DNA of 64,000 nt from assembly GCA_012295275.1 (NCBI GenBank), contig CM022670.1, positions 23,875,255 to 23,939,254 of the forward strand. The letters run 5' to 3'. Within the stretch, counting starts at the first letter, position 1; every line of letters begins with the position of its first letter. A model generated the notes under the pieces. The model saw nothing but the letters and a program-made list of their open reading frames with translations. It was not told the origin of the DNA and ran no database searches. The position numbers and the translations under genes were made by a program. Source of the stretch: Chrysomallon squamiferum (Eukaryota > Mollusca > Gastropoda > Neomphalida > Peltospiridae). Below are positions 53,801 through 64,000 of this stretch, in pieces.

Positions 53801-55691
53801 AGCTCCCAAAGCTGCACCATTCTTTCTTCCAACCATTGCAGGATTACAGCCAAAATTTGCACCACCTGAAAATGATGACAAGAATGAGGTATAATAATAT
53901 CAAAGAATATTCATACTAACATTTGTTATAGATTCATCATTTTTAATCAGTCAGAATTAATGTTTAATACAAAAAAAAAAAAAAAAAATTATGCAAAAAA
54001 CATTGTTGGTAAATGATCTAGTTTTAATATTAATATTATTACTTTTAGATTATTATATGAAATTTTTTATATATTATAAAAGAAACAACTGAGGATGAGA
54101 ATAGATGGTTGTGTATAAACATGAATATATTTTAGATGAATATTTGTTTATGTTTTTTAAATATTTTTGTTAGTTCTTAATTTTGCAGATTTAAATTTCA
54201 AAGCAAAATTTGTTTTTCTGCAGGGACAGATGTCACATGTGATAACAGAAAAACTACAACCTCTTTCTGAACTTGGGAATTTATTACAAGAATCTGGATC
54301 TTCGGGCAACTGTAAGCATTAATGAAATTATCAGGGAATTTAGTTATGTATTTACTTTTCATATTTTTTATCATCTTTGTTTTGGGTTTTGTTTGATGTT
54401 TTTAACCCAACAGAATTATGTTCTTATACACTTGTTATGTTTATTTTATTTCATTATATGCTTTCATTTATTTATTATAATTTGGTTAGTATAATATTTT
54501 CAAAGGACTAAATATTATTTTGATAATGTACCGGGTATTTGTGGTATGAATAGTTTTTTTAAATAATTATTTCTAATATAGAGGCCTTGTAATTTTTTTT
54601 TTTTTAACTTATCATCTTTGATTTGTTTTTCAGTTGAACCGGTTTTATCAAGATTGAAGGAGATGGGCCCATCTGCAATAGATCTGGAGATCCGATCTTT
54701 ATCACCTGAAGGTGGTGGCAGTATTGAACTGATGGTCAAATTCATGGAATTCATAGAATACATCATTTCAACAAATAATTACTTTGAACTGGCTCAGGCA
54801 TACTTAGGACTCTTTTTAAAGGTAATTAAAAAAAGGAAAATTTTCAAATATAAATTTAACAATTTGAAATAAAATACATATGACATTTGTAAAGACATTA
54901 ATAAATATAATGAAATTTTGTTTGTTTGAATAATAAATATTTTAAAATTATTTCAAAGTATGGAAACTTTTTTATATTTGATTTTAATGTCAAAATTTAT
55001 TTTGACTATTTTCTGTTTAAATGTGTTAGAACTAAGTTTAAACATTTTACATTTCCTTGTCTATAAAATTGATTTCTCATTAATAATTAGGAACGTTGTT
55101 TTTGGCTAAAATGAAATATAGATCATCTGACAAATAACTGTTTACTACAAAAGAATAATGATACAGGTTTAAAGAATAAATAAACAGATTTCTGAAAAAC
55201 ATAACACCAGCAAAAAATGAATATGTCTTTCACACAGATTTTTATAAAGGTGTTTGGTTCTTATTAATTATCCAGTGATTTAAGAATAAATAATAATGCC
55301 TAGGATTCACTTTAAAGATAACTAATGCAGATAATATTTAAAATACTTCTACTATTTATTAATAAATAATTAATTATTGTTGTTGTTTCCCACATAATTT
55401 AATGTATTTAATTGTCTACATACAAGTTCCAAAGAGGTAAAACAGTATTTTTACTTCATTTTTTATACTTTGAAAAAAAAGGAGGTGAAAAGCTTGGAGT
55501 CTATTACATATTGATGATTTTTTTGTTGTTTTTTTGTTTAGTTGCACACTGATGTTATTGCAAGTGAAGTCGAACTGATGGAGGTGGTTAAAAATCTTAA
55601 AGACTGTCATTCTGAATTGTGGAACAAACTCCAGTCCAGGTTCCTACAATCACTTTGCATTTTGACATATCTCAGAAATGCAGCCATCTGA
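41867..55691 (+). CDS. WDR36: WDR36/UTP21, small-subunit processome WD40 protein
   Basis: Nucleolar U3 snoRNP component (UTP-B) needed for 18S rRNA processing (family knowledge). Exons: 41867-42010, 42494-42521, 43416-43516, 43895-44012, 44515-44702, 45451-45583, 45969-46144, 47155-47275, 47715-47864, 48488-48645, 50199-50313, 50807-50972, 51514-51622, 52041-52120, 52649-52857, 53208-53350, 53772-53888, 54224-54311, 54634-54821, 55542-55691. All 20 join in frame with GT-AG borders and give 893 aa, close to human. Two WD40 propellers fill about residues 10-640; recognisable blocks are LNKILLGSKQG, SISFRTDGHP, RGVAIDGLNQ, SAAMDSSVRIWDLPSG and SMSPTGDFL. From about 666 the Utp21 C-terminal domain follows (LVTLSLLPNSRWKNLLNLD, KPKEPPKAPKAAPFFLPT, SLSPEGGGSIELM, FELAQAYLGLFLK). 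The second exon is only 28 nt. The start ATG gives MTSSSKVFAGYRAVG, aligning with the human FAGFRALG segment. Confidence 0.97.
42871..43169. mobile_element. Short inverted-repeat element, copy C (WDR36 intron 2)
   Basis: A complete 299-bp element with about 100-bp terminal inverted repeats. The left end reads GGGTCATTCCATGTCAAATC and the right end is its near reverse complement, ending GACCCAGAATGACCC. Flanking TATT at 42867-42870 and 43170-43173 is a possible target-site duplication, although the area is AT-rich. The arms match the arms of copies A and B, so this is the MITE-sized form of that family. Confidence 0.75.
46534..46614. mobile_element. Mariner-like MITE, 81 bp
   Basis: Terminal inverted repeats of about 24 bp begin TTGGGTTGGCAACTAAGTTC on the left and end GAACTTAGTTGCCAACCCAA on the right, with about 33 bp of AT-rich DNA between them. 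TTGGGTTGGCAACTAAGT closely resembles the ends of mariner transposons (family knowledge). TA occurs beside both ends but not at exactly equal offsets, so the TA duplication is imperfect. It lies in WDR36 intron 7 and has no coding capacity. Confidence 0.85.
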
Positions 55692-56349
55692 CATTATTAA
55701 ACTATTTTTAAAAAATCACGTTTTTAAGTATTTATTTATGTCTCCTCTATTTGTTTGCTTGCCAAACGAGGAATTAACTTACTCAGCAGGTAACATGTCA
55801 TATTCTTCATTTAAATACAACTTACATCATAGTTGTGATTTTTGGTAAAATATGTTGAATATCAATAATCATGAGAACAACCGATTTCTTCAGTGTGTGC
55901 TTCAAAATAGAGTTGTGTTGGTGTTTTTTTGGGGGGTTCTCCTGTATTGTTTTCAAAAACATTCTCCAAAAACAAATCGCAGATGAGTATTATCAGGAAA
56001 ATTATTGATAATGTTTTCTTAGAATGAAACAGAGTGTTATAAAGCCTGAGTCTCTAGTCGCTGTCGCCGGTAGCAAACTTGAACACATTTGTGTATATTC
56101 TCGTTATCTCTAGTTATTGAGTTGAAGCACACTGGGTAGACCCTGTACAATTTATTTCCGTTAAGATTTATACTCACATTTCACATGGAGTTACGTAGAA
56201 TTTTGCAGGAAATCCACTGAGAAGATTTTCGGTTTCCTTGATGTTTGGTAAGCACTTTTTTATTATTTTTTTTCTTTTCCTTCTTTTTAATTGTTCAAGT
56301 GTAAATTAATCATTAAAAGGTTGAAGTTGCATGTCATATGACATTCTGA

Positions 56350-58216
56350 GTCTAAGTATGCTCTGGCAGTGAACAGCTGAGACGGACATTTGGACAGATA
56401 ACGCTGGTTTTCCGCCAGATACGTCTCTATAATACATCGTTTTTTGGCTCCTACTGTTGGCAACGATTCTGGCTGGTATGCACATTTAACAATAATTTTG
56501 GCTCTAGTTCGGTCATTTTCGAGTTCGCTGCTATCGTACAAAGTACCATGTTGACGTACGTACATATGCTACAAGAAGAAACCAAAGACCCCTATCATAA
56601 ATCATATACTGGGAAATCGTCTGACATGTTTGAATAGACCTGAATCGTGACGTAACGGTCAGCTGTGTAACACGTGACAACTTTAAACCGCAATGTATCC
56701 TTTCAATAGATACATATAGTACGGGAGGTGGAGCGTAACAGACCGCTAGAGTACCAAACGTTAGTTGTGTGTAGTAGTTGAAAAACCCCACAATAATAAT
56801 AATAAATGTTTGGGAGAGGTCGCTTTGGCGATTTCAACGCACAGAGATTCAAAAAATTATTGACATGGTTATATCTCTTAAGATATCAATCACGCTAAAA
56901 CTCCTCAAAGAAAATGTTAATTGTATACAATATATGTATATATTAGTTTCGACTTCAGCGTCAGCCAGTCTAGCAGTGGGAATCAAGTGTATTACTCTTT
57001 GTAGCCACTGGTTTAAAATATTATAGCAAAGACGATTATTTGATAACAAGTATATGAAATACATAGAGACCGTTAGTAGTATATTAACAGTTTACTTTCA
57101 ATGGCTACACTACATGGAAGAAATCCCAACTGATTTGTTGTTTACCCTCAATAAAAGGTTTCAAAACATTCTTGTTTTCATTATTATTATTATTATTGTT
57201 ATTTGTGACAAATTTAAAATATTTTGCTTTGATCAAACTACCTTTCCTTTCTGGAGAAATAAATACTTTGCCGTTTCTATAATCATGAAGAGTAGCCCAT
57301 ATCTGGAGAAATAGTACAGGTAGCTAAGTTGTGTGCCCCAGTACATGGAGGTTAAAGCTTAACAGAATAAGAAAACTGAATTTTACATATATTACATACA
57401 CGCAAAGTATATATATATATATATATTTTTTTTTTTTTACTTGATACATATATACATACATTTATCCTGTAATCAATATAAATATATAGCTTTTTGGGAC
57501 AAGTATACTTATTTTGATAAATTACTTGTAATATACACATTGTTCAGAGTTACTTTAGTGCTTAATTGTTGGTTTAGACCGTAAAAGACCATTCTGAAAT
57601 CGTTTTTCATTTACAAACTACTTTTGTTGCTGACAAATAACAATTGTCATCATTTTATCTCTCATCATCGATGGCAAAACGTAGCACACCTATTTTAAAT
57701 ATCTAGTGGGAAAAACGGCAAAAGCGTCTCTGCAGTTTAATATGGAATAAATAATATCCAACTGATTGTTCCTTATTTCAAAACTGTAACAATATTTAAG
57801 AATACAGTTAACGATATCCTCCATCATGATCATATCAAGCATCTTTAGAATGTTGAGACGACCCCTCGTGCAAAAGCTGTCAAGTGCTCATCATCTGACC
57901 GTTACGTCACGATTCAGGTAGATCTAAACGTCCAAAGATTTCCGAGTAGATGATTTGTGATGCGGCGGTGCGTCTTCGGTTTTGTCGTGTATGTACGATT
58001 ACATGGTACTCTTTAATGTACCAGCGAATTCGAAAATGACCGACCTAACGGAATGTAACGATATAATTATTGTTAAATAAATATACTGGCTGGAATCATT
58101 GCCACCCAAATGCAAAGATTACCCAGAGAAAACGATATAGATCTTTCTCTGCTGAAGAACCAGCAGTATCCGTCTAAATACCCGCCTGAGCTGTTCTCCG
58201 CCAGAGAGTACTCGGG
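56350..58216. mobile_element. Element with about 330-bp terminal inverted repeats
   Basis: The left arm (about 56350-56681) and right arm (about 57879-58216) are inverted copies. Shared blocks are CTCTGGC near the outer end, CTGGTT..CGCCAGA, GGCAACGATTCTGGCTGG, TTTAACAATAATT, GGTCATTTTCGA and CCTGAATCGTGACGTAACGG. The core of about 1.2 kb is AT-rich, with no recognisable transposase. The outer ends of the right arm (ACTCGGGCT) match the ends of the short copy at 29563-29780. It is probably a decayed non-autonomous DNA transposon; its superfamily is not assigned. Confidence 0.65.
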
Positions 58217-59084
58217 CTTGTGACATTCTTTGATTTTATTTATTAATTTATTATTATTGTTGTTGTTGTTGTTTAATGAAAAGTACATAAGCACAGTATC
58301 GATGACACTCCTTTTTCTGGAATTTTTTTTTTTTTATAATAAATTTGGAGGATTCGAGTTACTGATTATAAAATATTACAAAATCAAGATGAAATAAACT
58401 TTTAGTATAATTAAATAAAATTAAAAAATCAGAGATATTTATTTATTTATTTATTTATTTTTATTTGGTGTGTTGTCGTCGTTGTCGTTGTTATTATTTC
58501 TTTGGAAACTAGCAGTAATTCTCATCTTCCATAGATGGTTGTAACCAAATAAATAAGTGATGAGTTTAACTTCCTCTCATTTGTTAAATTCCTTGTTAAA
58601 AAAATATGTTGCAGTTTAATACTAACATTCTGGTAGTAATTTTACCTAGAATGGAAAGACATGTATTTTCACATTTCTTTTAAATGAGTCACAACTCAGC
58701 TTAGATAATGTATGTTTTAAATAAGATTTAAAAAGATATTAATATTTTTTTTAAAAAGAAGAATATCAAAATGTGGAATTAATTTATGAAATATGTGTTA
58801 CAGAAGAAATGTTTACCAGTTAATGGCAATGATATTAAAAATAATAATAATAAATAAATAAAAATAGATAATAATAATGAATTACTGGCTTTCCTGTTAG
58901 AGATATGTTCTACCAGTTAATAATGTAACAAGAACAAAAATGCTGTAATAATAAATTCATTATAATGTTTTGAATTTTCCATTCTAACCATTCTATTTAA
59001 AATAATTTTACTTTAATTTTGTTCTAATAATGGTTGATTGTATAACTTACAATGAAATGTATATTAGAAGTGGATGGGCAGGAG

Positions 59085-59490
59085 TAATTCAGAATTTTTG
59101 GTATCAGTTGGCAAAAATATTTTATCAGTAAAATTTTATTTGATGCTTTCAAATGATCATGCTTCTAATTGTCATAATTTAGTGATTTTTATAATACAGG
59201 GGAAAAACAATACAGTTTATTAATTTAGCAAGGATATTTCTATTCCTGTCATTTCTTTGTATCTAATCATTTTGGCAAATCTTTAGTAAGTAATTCAGAA
59301 TTTTTTAATATCAGTTGGTAAAAACATTTTAACAGTAAATTTTTATTTGATGCTGTCAAATGATCATCTTCTAATTCTCATAATTTAGTGATTTTTATAA
59401 TACAGGGGAAAAACAATACAGTTGATTAATTTAGCATGGATATTTCTATTCCAGTCATTTCTTTGTATCTAATCAGTGTGGCAAATCTTT
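59085..59490. repeat. Tandem duplication, two copies of about 206 bp
   Basis: 59085-59284 and 59291-59490 align throughout with few differences. Shared blocks include TAATTCAGAATTTTT, TTTTTATAATACAGGGGAAA and TTTCTTTGTATCTAATCA. The copies are much more alike than the other repeats in the window, so this is a fairly recent local duplication. No coding function is evident. Confidence 0.9.
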
Positions 59491-60935
59491 TCACTTTTAT
59501 AGGGTGTGTTTTTATTATTTCATCAGTAAGCTTTTTGAGTCAGTTATAACACCAGTTTTAATAATATGTAACTTCAAAGTTAAGATGAAAAGTTAATTAT
59601 GAATGTAAGTTTACCCTAGCATCATAATAACTTAAGTCTGATTAATTATTTTTCTTTATGACTAATAGTATGATTAAACCATTAGTTACTTAGGATCTTA
59701 TAATTATTAATTTTGTTAAGTTGATTATAGATGATATTTATAAATTTTATATCCAAATTATAATATATTGGTGACAGTTAAGTGAATAATTATTATAATT
59801 ATTTTTTTAACGATAATTCTAATTTTATAATAATAATAATAGATACACCTACAAAATAATAATAATAGTTGTTACTACACTTACCATTGTACATAAAAAG
59901 TTGTATTTATTCTCTTAAGTTTTATGCAGTTCTTAAATTTTTATTTATTTATTAGTTCTGTTGTGCTTTGCTTGAATTTTGTTTTTCTTTGTAACATTAA
60001 ATATTAGCTATAGAACTATTTAACGTTTCTTTGGCAATTATAATAAGTGTCCATCTTGTCATAATAGACATTGAAACATTTGTATAGATTGTTGTGGGTG
60101 TACAGGTTAGTGTACCACGTAGTTCACACAACAGGTGCGAGCAAGAGCCAGCAGGAAAGAACTACCGTACCTGTCCCAGTTTATCCATCAGAATGGTATT
60201 TACTATAGGAAATAACTGAATCAGCCTTGAATCAGATATTTAATTGTTTTTGTATTAGGCATTCAGTAATAAATTACTTTTAAAACACATTTAATAATGC
60301 TTAACACATTTTTGAAGAAATTAAAAAAAAAAGAACAAATAATTTAATATCAAAAACAAAACAACTGGGATTATATGATGATGTATGGTGTTTTTGTTCA
60401 AAATGCTTAAAATGCATACATTTATCTTAGGTCTAAATTTTTTCCAAAATAATTGAAAATAAATAAATAGATAAATAAATCTGTAAGATGTTTATTAGAT
60501 AAACCTACATTTATTACTTTCATTTAAAAATGAAAAAGTATCTTCAGGAAAATGTATCATTATTTTATCCATTGTTTGTGTTATATATAGAAGTAATACA
60601 CAAGATAATCATAATGATATTATATTTATTTATTTATTTATAATTCAGAGAGGAAGTTTTAATATATAAGAAATGGAAGTGAAACAACTAGGTCAAACTA
60701 AGATACCGTCACTGACCATGTGTTATTACATGAGATAATTTTGTGGTTGTGTTTATACAAGCCTTGTGTTAGAAAGTTTGTCCTATCTACTGGTGCATAT
60801 TTAGGTCAAGAACATTGTGTGATTCAGGTCAGATTAAATATGAAGTAGCATCTTTTCTTGAAATACAATAACTTTTATCAGTCTATAATTGTTGACAATT
60901 AGTAAGAGTTATATTTAGAAACTTGCTCACCACAG

Positions 60936-61068
60936 CGTCTTTCTTTGAATGAATTTAAGAGAAAAAAAAATCTTTTGAAAACACTGTCTGAAGAATATGA
61001 TATAAAAGTCATTCACATTCATCAAAAAGAGAGGACAAAATGTACTCAGTGTGAAAAAAGAAGAACAG
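60936..61068 (+). other. Isolated exon-like open segment, unrecognised
   Basis: This 133-nt segment is preceded by CACCACAG and followed by GTGTGT, and is open in one frame for 44 codons. It encodes a Lys/Arg-rich, moderately complex peptide with a CTQC pair. It might be an exon of an unseen gene, a transposon remnant, or chance. No neighbouring exon that joins it was found. Confidence 0.2.
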
Positions 61069-61877
61069 GTGTGTCTTTTAGCCTAAAGTTTAAAATCACA
61101 TCAATTTTGTGTGTAAGCAATGACATTTATAGAAAAAGTAAGATATAATTAAAGTGGTTTTTTTTACCCTGAAAATTGTGACATAGTGAGTAACGTGCTT
61201 GAATTACCTTTATTCTGTGTCAGCAGATTGACAGGTGTTTTAAATTAACAGTTTTCTATTACACTGCCCTGTTTTAAATTATTGTTTATCACAGTTGCTT
61301 CAGCCTTTCAGTGGTTTCAGAATCATTTTATATTCAAATGATATTTTGGTCTCATGATATTCACTAATAACAATAACAACAACAACAATGATGAAGAAGA
61401 ATAAAAAAAAACTGATGATGAAATAAATAGTTCACATACATTTCTCTCATTTATTTTTTCAAATTTTGCTGTAAATATTATTTTATCTTTATTAAGAGCA
61501 GATCCACCTACTCATTTTAAAACAAACACGATTAGTGAGTTATTTAACAAGGTTTAGAGTGAATGATTTTTTTTTTTTGACATGAAAAAAAAAAAAATTA
61601 TAGTCAGTTCGGTCTGGATTCTAGAATGTTCTAGCTGATTCAAATTAATTTATCAAGCTAGTTTTCATACATGCTTATTCTGTGATACTGGTATGAATTT
61701 ATAGTGACAGTAAGAGAGAGGAAACTTGAAAATGTACATTGGTACCTATCAGTGAGTGAGTTAATTATTGGGAAAAATAGGTGTTTCTTTAGGAGCTCCA
61801 TGTACATCTGTCTCAAGCAAACACTCGAATTGCTTAGATCATGTTTCTGAAATAGTGTATTAGAGAGAGAGAGAGAA

Positions 61878-61942
61878 AAACATGTAATGATGCTATATCT
61901 CTCCTTAGAGTCAAAGGAGAGATGTAGCATCATTACATGTTT
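61878..61942. repeat. Nearly perfect 29-bp inverted repeat (hairpin)
   Basis: Left arm 61878-61906 and right arm 61914-61942 are complementary at 28 of 29 positions; the exception is a T/C difference that forms a G-U wobble in RNA. The loop is 7 nt (AGAGTCA). Pairing stops at both outer ends. It could be a small inverted duplication, a MITE fragment or a small-RNA precursor. Confidence 0.85.
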
Positions 61943-64000
61943 AAGGTTTAGACTAGTAACATAACCACTAAGTTATCAAGGTTTATTTACTGAGTAACAT
62001 CAAAAACTGTTTTACATATTTTACCATTAATAAAAAAAAAAATGTAAAAAATGTGCTCTTTCATTTGATAAACATCATTAAACAAGATCTGACTAAAAAA
62101 GTCATCTCGTTTGATATATTGTCAATAGTTACATGTCGTAAGATCACATTAACAGTCTATTATAAAACTCGCACTACTTATGACTATTGTAAACAAATTC
62201 TGTTTTTATAGCATCTAACGATCTACGCTGCTAAATTGAGAACCAGACTGCACGTTTGTATACGTTAGGCAACAAAGAAGTAGACATTCTTTGAATAGGT
62301 GGTATCTATATTGCGGCATTTGTATTTGAACTATTTAGAGAAAAGATGTTTAGTTATTTTAAAATACCTTTGTGAGAATGCAACGAACTGGAAGTAATTA
62401 AAGTATAAACACAGCCAAAAGAAATTTTTCACATTAAAAATGAAATCTGAGAAAAATTAAAAGTCAAGTTGGAATTTGATCCATATAAAACATGGCCAAA
62501 AATCAATAAAAGCAAATAAATGTGACACCTGCTCTTGGCTAGTTTGAGGTGGGGGAAGTGAAAAGCACATGCCTTGTGAATAACTGGTTATTATTATTTA
62601 AACAGCATGCCTCACATCTACATAAACACAAAAACATCACTACAGAAATGCTGCATCTACAGTGTAGATGGGTGTTATCAATGTACTCTTTGCAGTACAT
62701 TCAGCTGTTCACCTGTTCAGGACAGACATCAACAGAAAGGTAGAAAATTTATAATATATGAGAATCAAATTTTAATTTATTCTTTTTATTATTTTTTTTT
62801 TTTTTCTCATATTTAAATTATAAAAACTAAGTGTTCTCTTGCTACATGGTTTTAATTGTTGTTAAAGCAAAAAAAAAAAAAAAAATTAAATTGGCAAAAG
62901 AAAATATGCAAAATGATGCTAAATTTTATTTTTCTGTCTGGTAGGCAACCCTTAAAAGATCATTCATTTTCCTGTACTGGTTATGATATTTTTACACAAA
63001 TTTAAAATACAGTTTTTGAGTCTTTCATCAGCTTTGTATGTCAGAATTTCAATGTTAATCATCACTAAAATCAAACAAATGTGTTATATTTTGGAATTGT
63101 TTAGAATGTGTATGATATACAGTTTGAACAAATGAAGATATTATTTATATTGGAAATAATAATAGATTTTGTTACTCTGAGACATTAATTTATTTCAGTT
63201 TGAATTACATAGAAGAAAAAGATGAATAAATTAGTGTATGATAATTATATTAAAAAAGAAAATAATAATTGAAAACTGATTACTTTGTCTGGTTATAATA
63301 TTTTCAAATGAATAGTTATTACTAAAGTAATAGACAGTTCTTGAAAATATATATATATTTGTATACATTTACAAGGATAAATAAAAATGTTGAAACATTT
63401 GTCGCTTTTGTGTAAATGCTTTAAACAATATTACTGTTCAATTGTTTGTAATTCAATAGCACATGCATGGAATTGAATAACTTCTTTATGTATTATACTG
63501 AATGTAGTTCTTGGCTTCTCCTGTTATCGACTGTAACCATAATAAACAACAACAGACAAAGGCACTCGTCTCAGTTTCATAGACTGTTTTACTGTATTGC
63601 CAACAGTATTTACTACAGGTAACGACAAAAAAACAAAAACAAATACCCAAATTAATATTATTTCTACATCACTGGTGGGGGGGGTAATTAATAATAATAA
63701 TAATAATAGTATAAAAAAAATATATAAATAAATAAAATGAGACCATATTTATGATTGTAACTTGAAAATGTACGGACTAATGATAATTGTATGTTTCAAA
63801 AAATTCATGTAATTTTAGATCAGATTAAACTCGGGCCTTAACTAAAGTAATTATATATAGATATAATTATAAACATTTAAGTGAAGTTAAAAGAAGAAGA
63901 AGAAAAAAGAAAATTCATAATCTATTTGCCGTGTCTGATCATATGGTATTACCTGCCTCGATTACGTTTTGTGGATGAAAGACTACGTTAAGACTACACA

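Larger units (their letters stand above)
55692..64000. other. Intergenic region right of WDR36
   Basis: Over 8 kb without a convincing gene. It contains the inverted-repeat element at 56350-58216, AT-rich sequence with TTAT and AATA runs, the tandem duplication at 59085-59490, one isolated exon-like open segment at 60936-61068, the hairpin at 61878-61942, and AT-rich DNA to the edge. No clear AATAAA is close to the WDR36 stop; ATTAAA at 55696 is too close to the stop to be likely. Confidence 0.55.

Noticed and set aside
1-64000. CRISPR arrays, bacterial operons, rRNA or canonical tRNA genes
   Set aside because: The sequence is eukaryotic nuclear DNA; no spaced direct-repeat array, rRNA segment or full tRNA cloverleaf with both A and B boxes was seen.

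Overview
The window is nuclear DNA from an animal. The genes are strongly AT-rich and intron-rich (8 to 20 small exons with GT-AG introns), microsatellites are frequent, and several families of degraded repeats are present. The proteins are one-copy orthologues of conserved eukaryotic genes. The decayed repeat families, and one motif at about 15.9 kb that I associate from memory with molluscan genomes, suggest a mollusc or another lophotrochozoan invertebrate. That assignment is an inference and was not tested by any search.

Four protein-coding genes can be rebuilt exon by exon with a continuous reading frame. On the minus strand are an ArfGAP of the SMAP1/2 type (about 1.2-15.5 kb; its last coding exon is not identified and probably lies left of the window) and GET3/ASNA1 (19.5-26.8 kb, complete, 336 aa), the ATPase that targets tail-anchored membrane proteins. 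On the plus strand are RAE1 (31.0-40.0 kb, complete, 366 aa), the WD40 mRNA-export and nuclear-pore factor, and WDR36/UTP21 (41.9-55.7 kb, complete, 893 aa), a WD40 component of the small-subunit processome. GET3 and RAE1 are divergent across about 4.2 kb. The genes are unrelated housekeeping functions (vesicle coat/Arf control, ER targeting, mRNA export, ribosome biogenesis), and nothing suggests that they act as one pathway.

Introns and intergenic DNA hold most of the unusual sequence. The main items are: an inverted-repeat transposon-like family with three copies (22.8-24.2, 27.5-28.1 and 42.9-43.2 kb); a second inverted-repeat family (a long copy at 56.3-58.2 kb and a short internally deleted copy at 29.6-29.8 kb); a fold-back element built from degenerate short repeats (6.0-6.9 kb); an 81-bp mariner-like MITE (46.5 kb); a decayed copy of a multi-copy ORF family in RAE1 intron 3 (32.2-33.8 kb); two diverged copies of a dispersed repeat flanking SMAP exon 1 (14.9 and 17.4 kb); a 206-bp tandem duplication (59.1-59.5 kb); and a nearly perfect 29-bp hairpin (61.9 kb). 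From 55.7 kb to the right edge I find no convincing gene. I did not find a clear new biological system; the transposon-like families are the most distinctive content.
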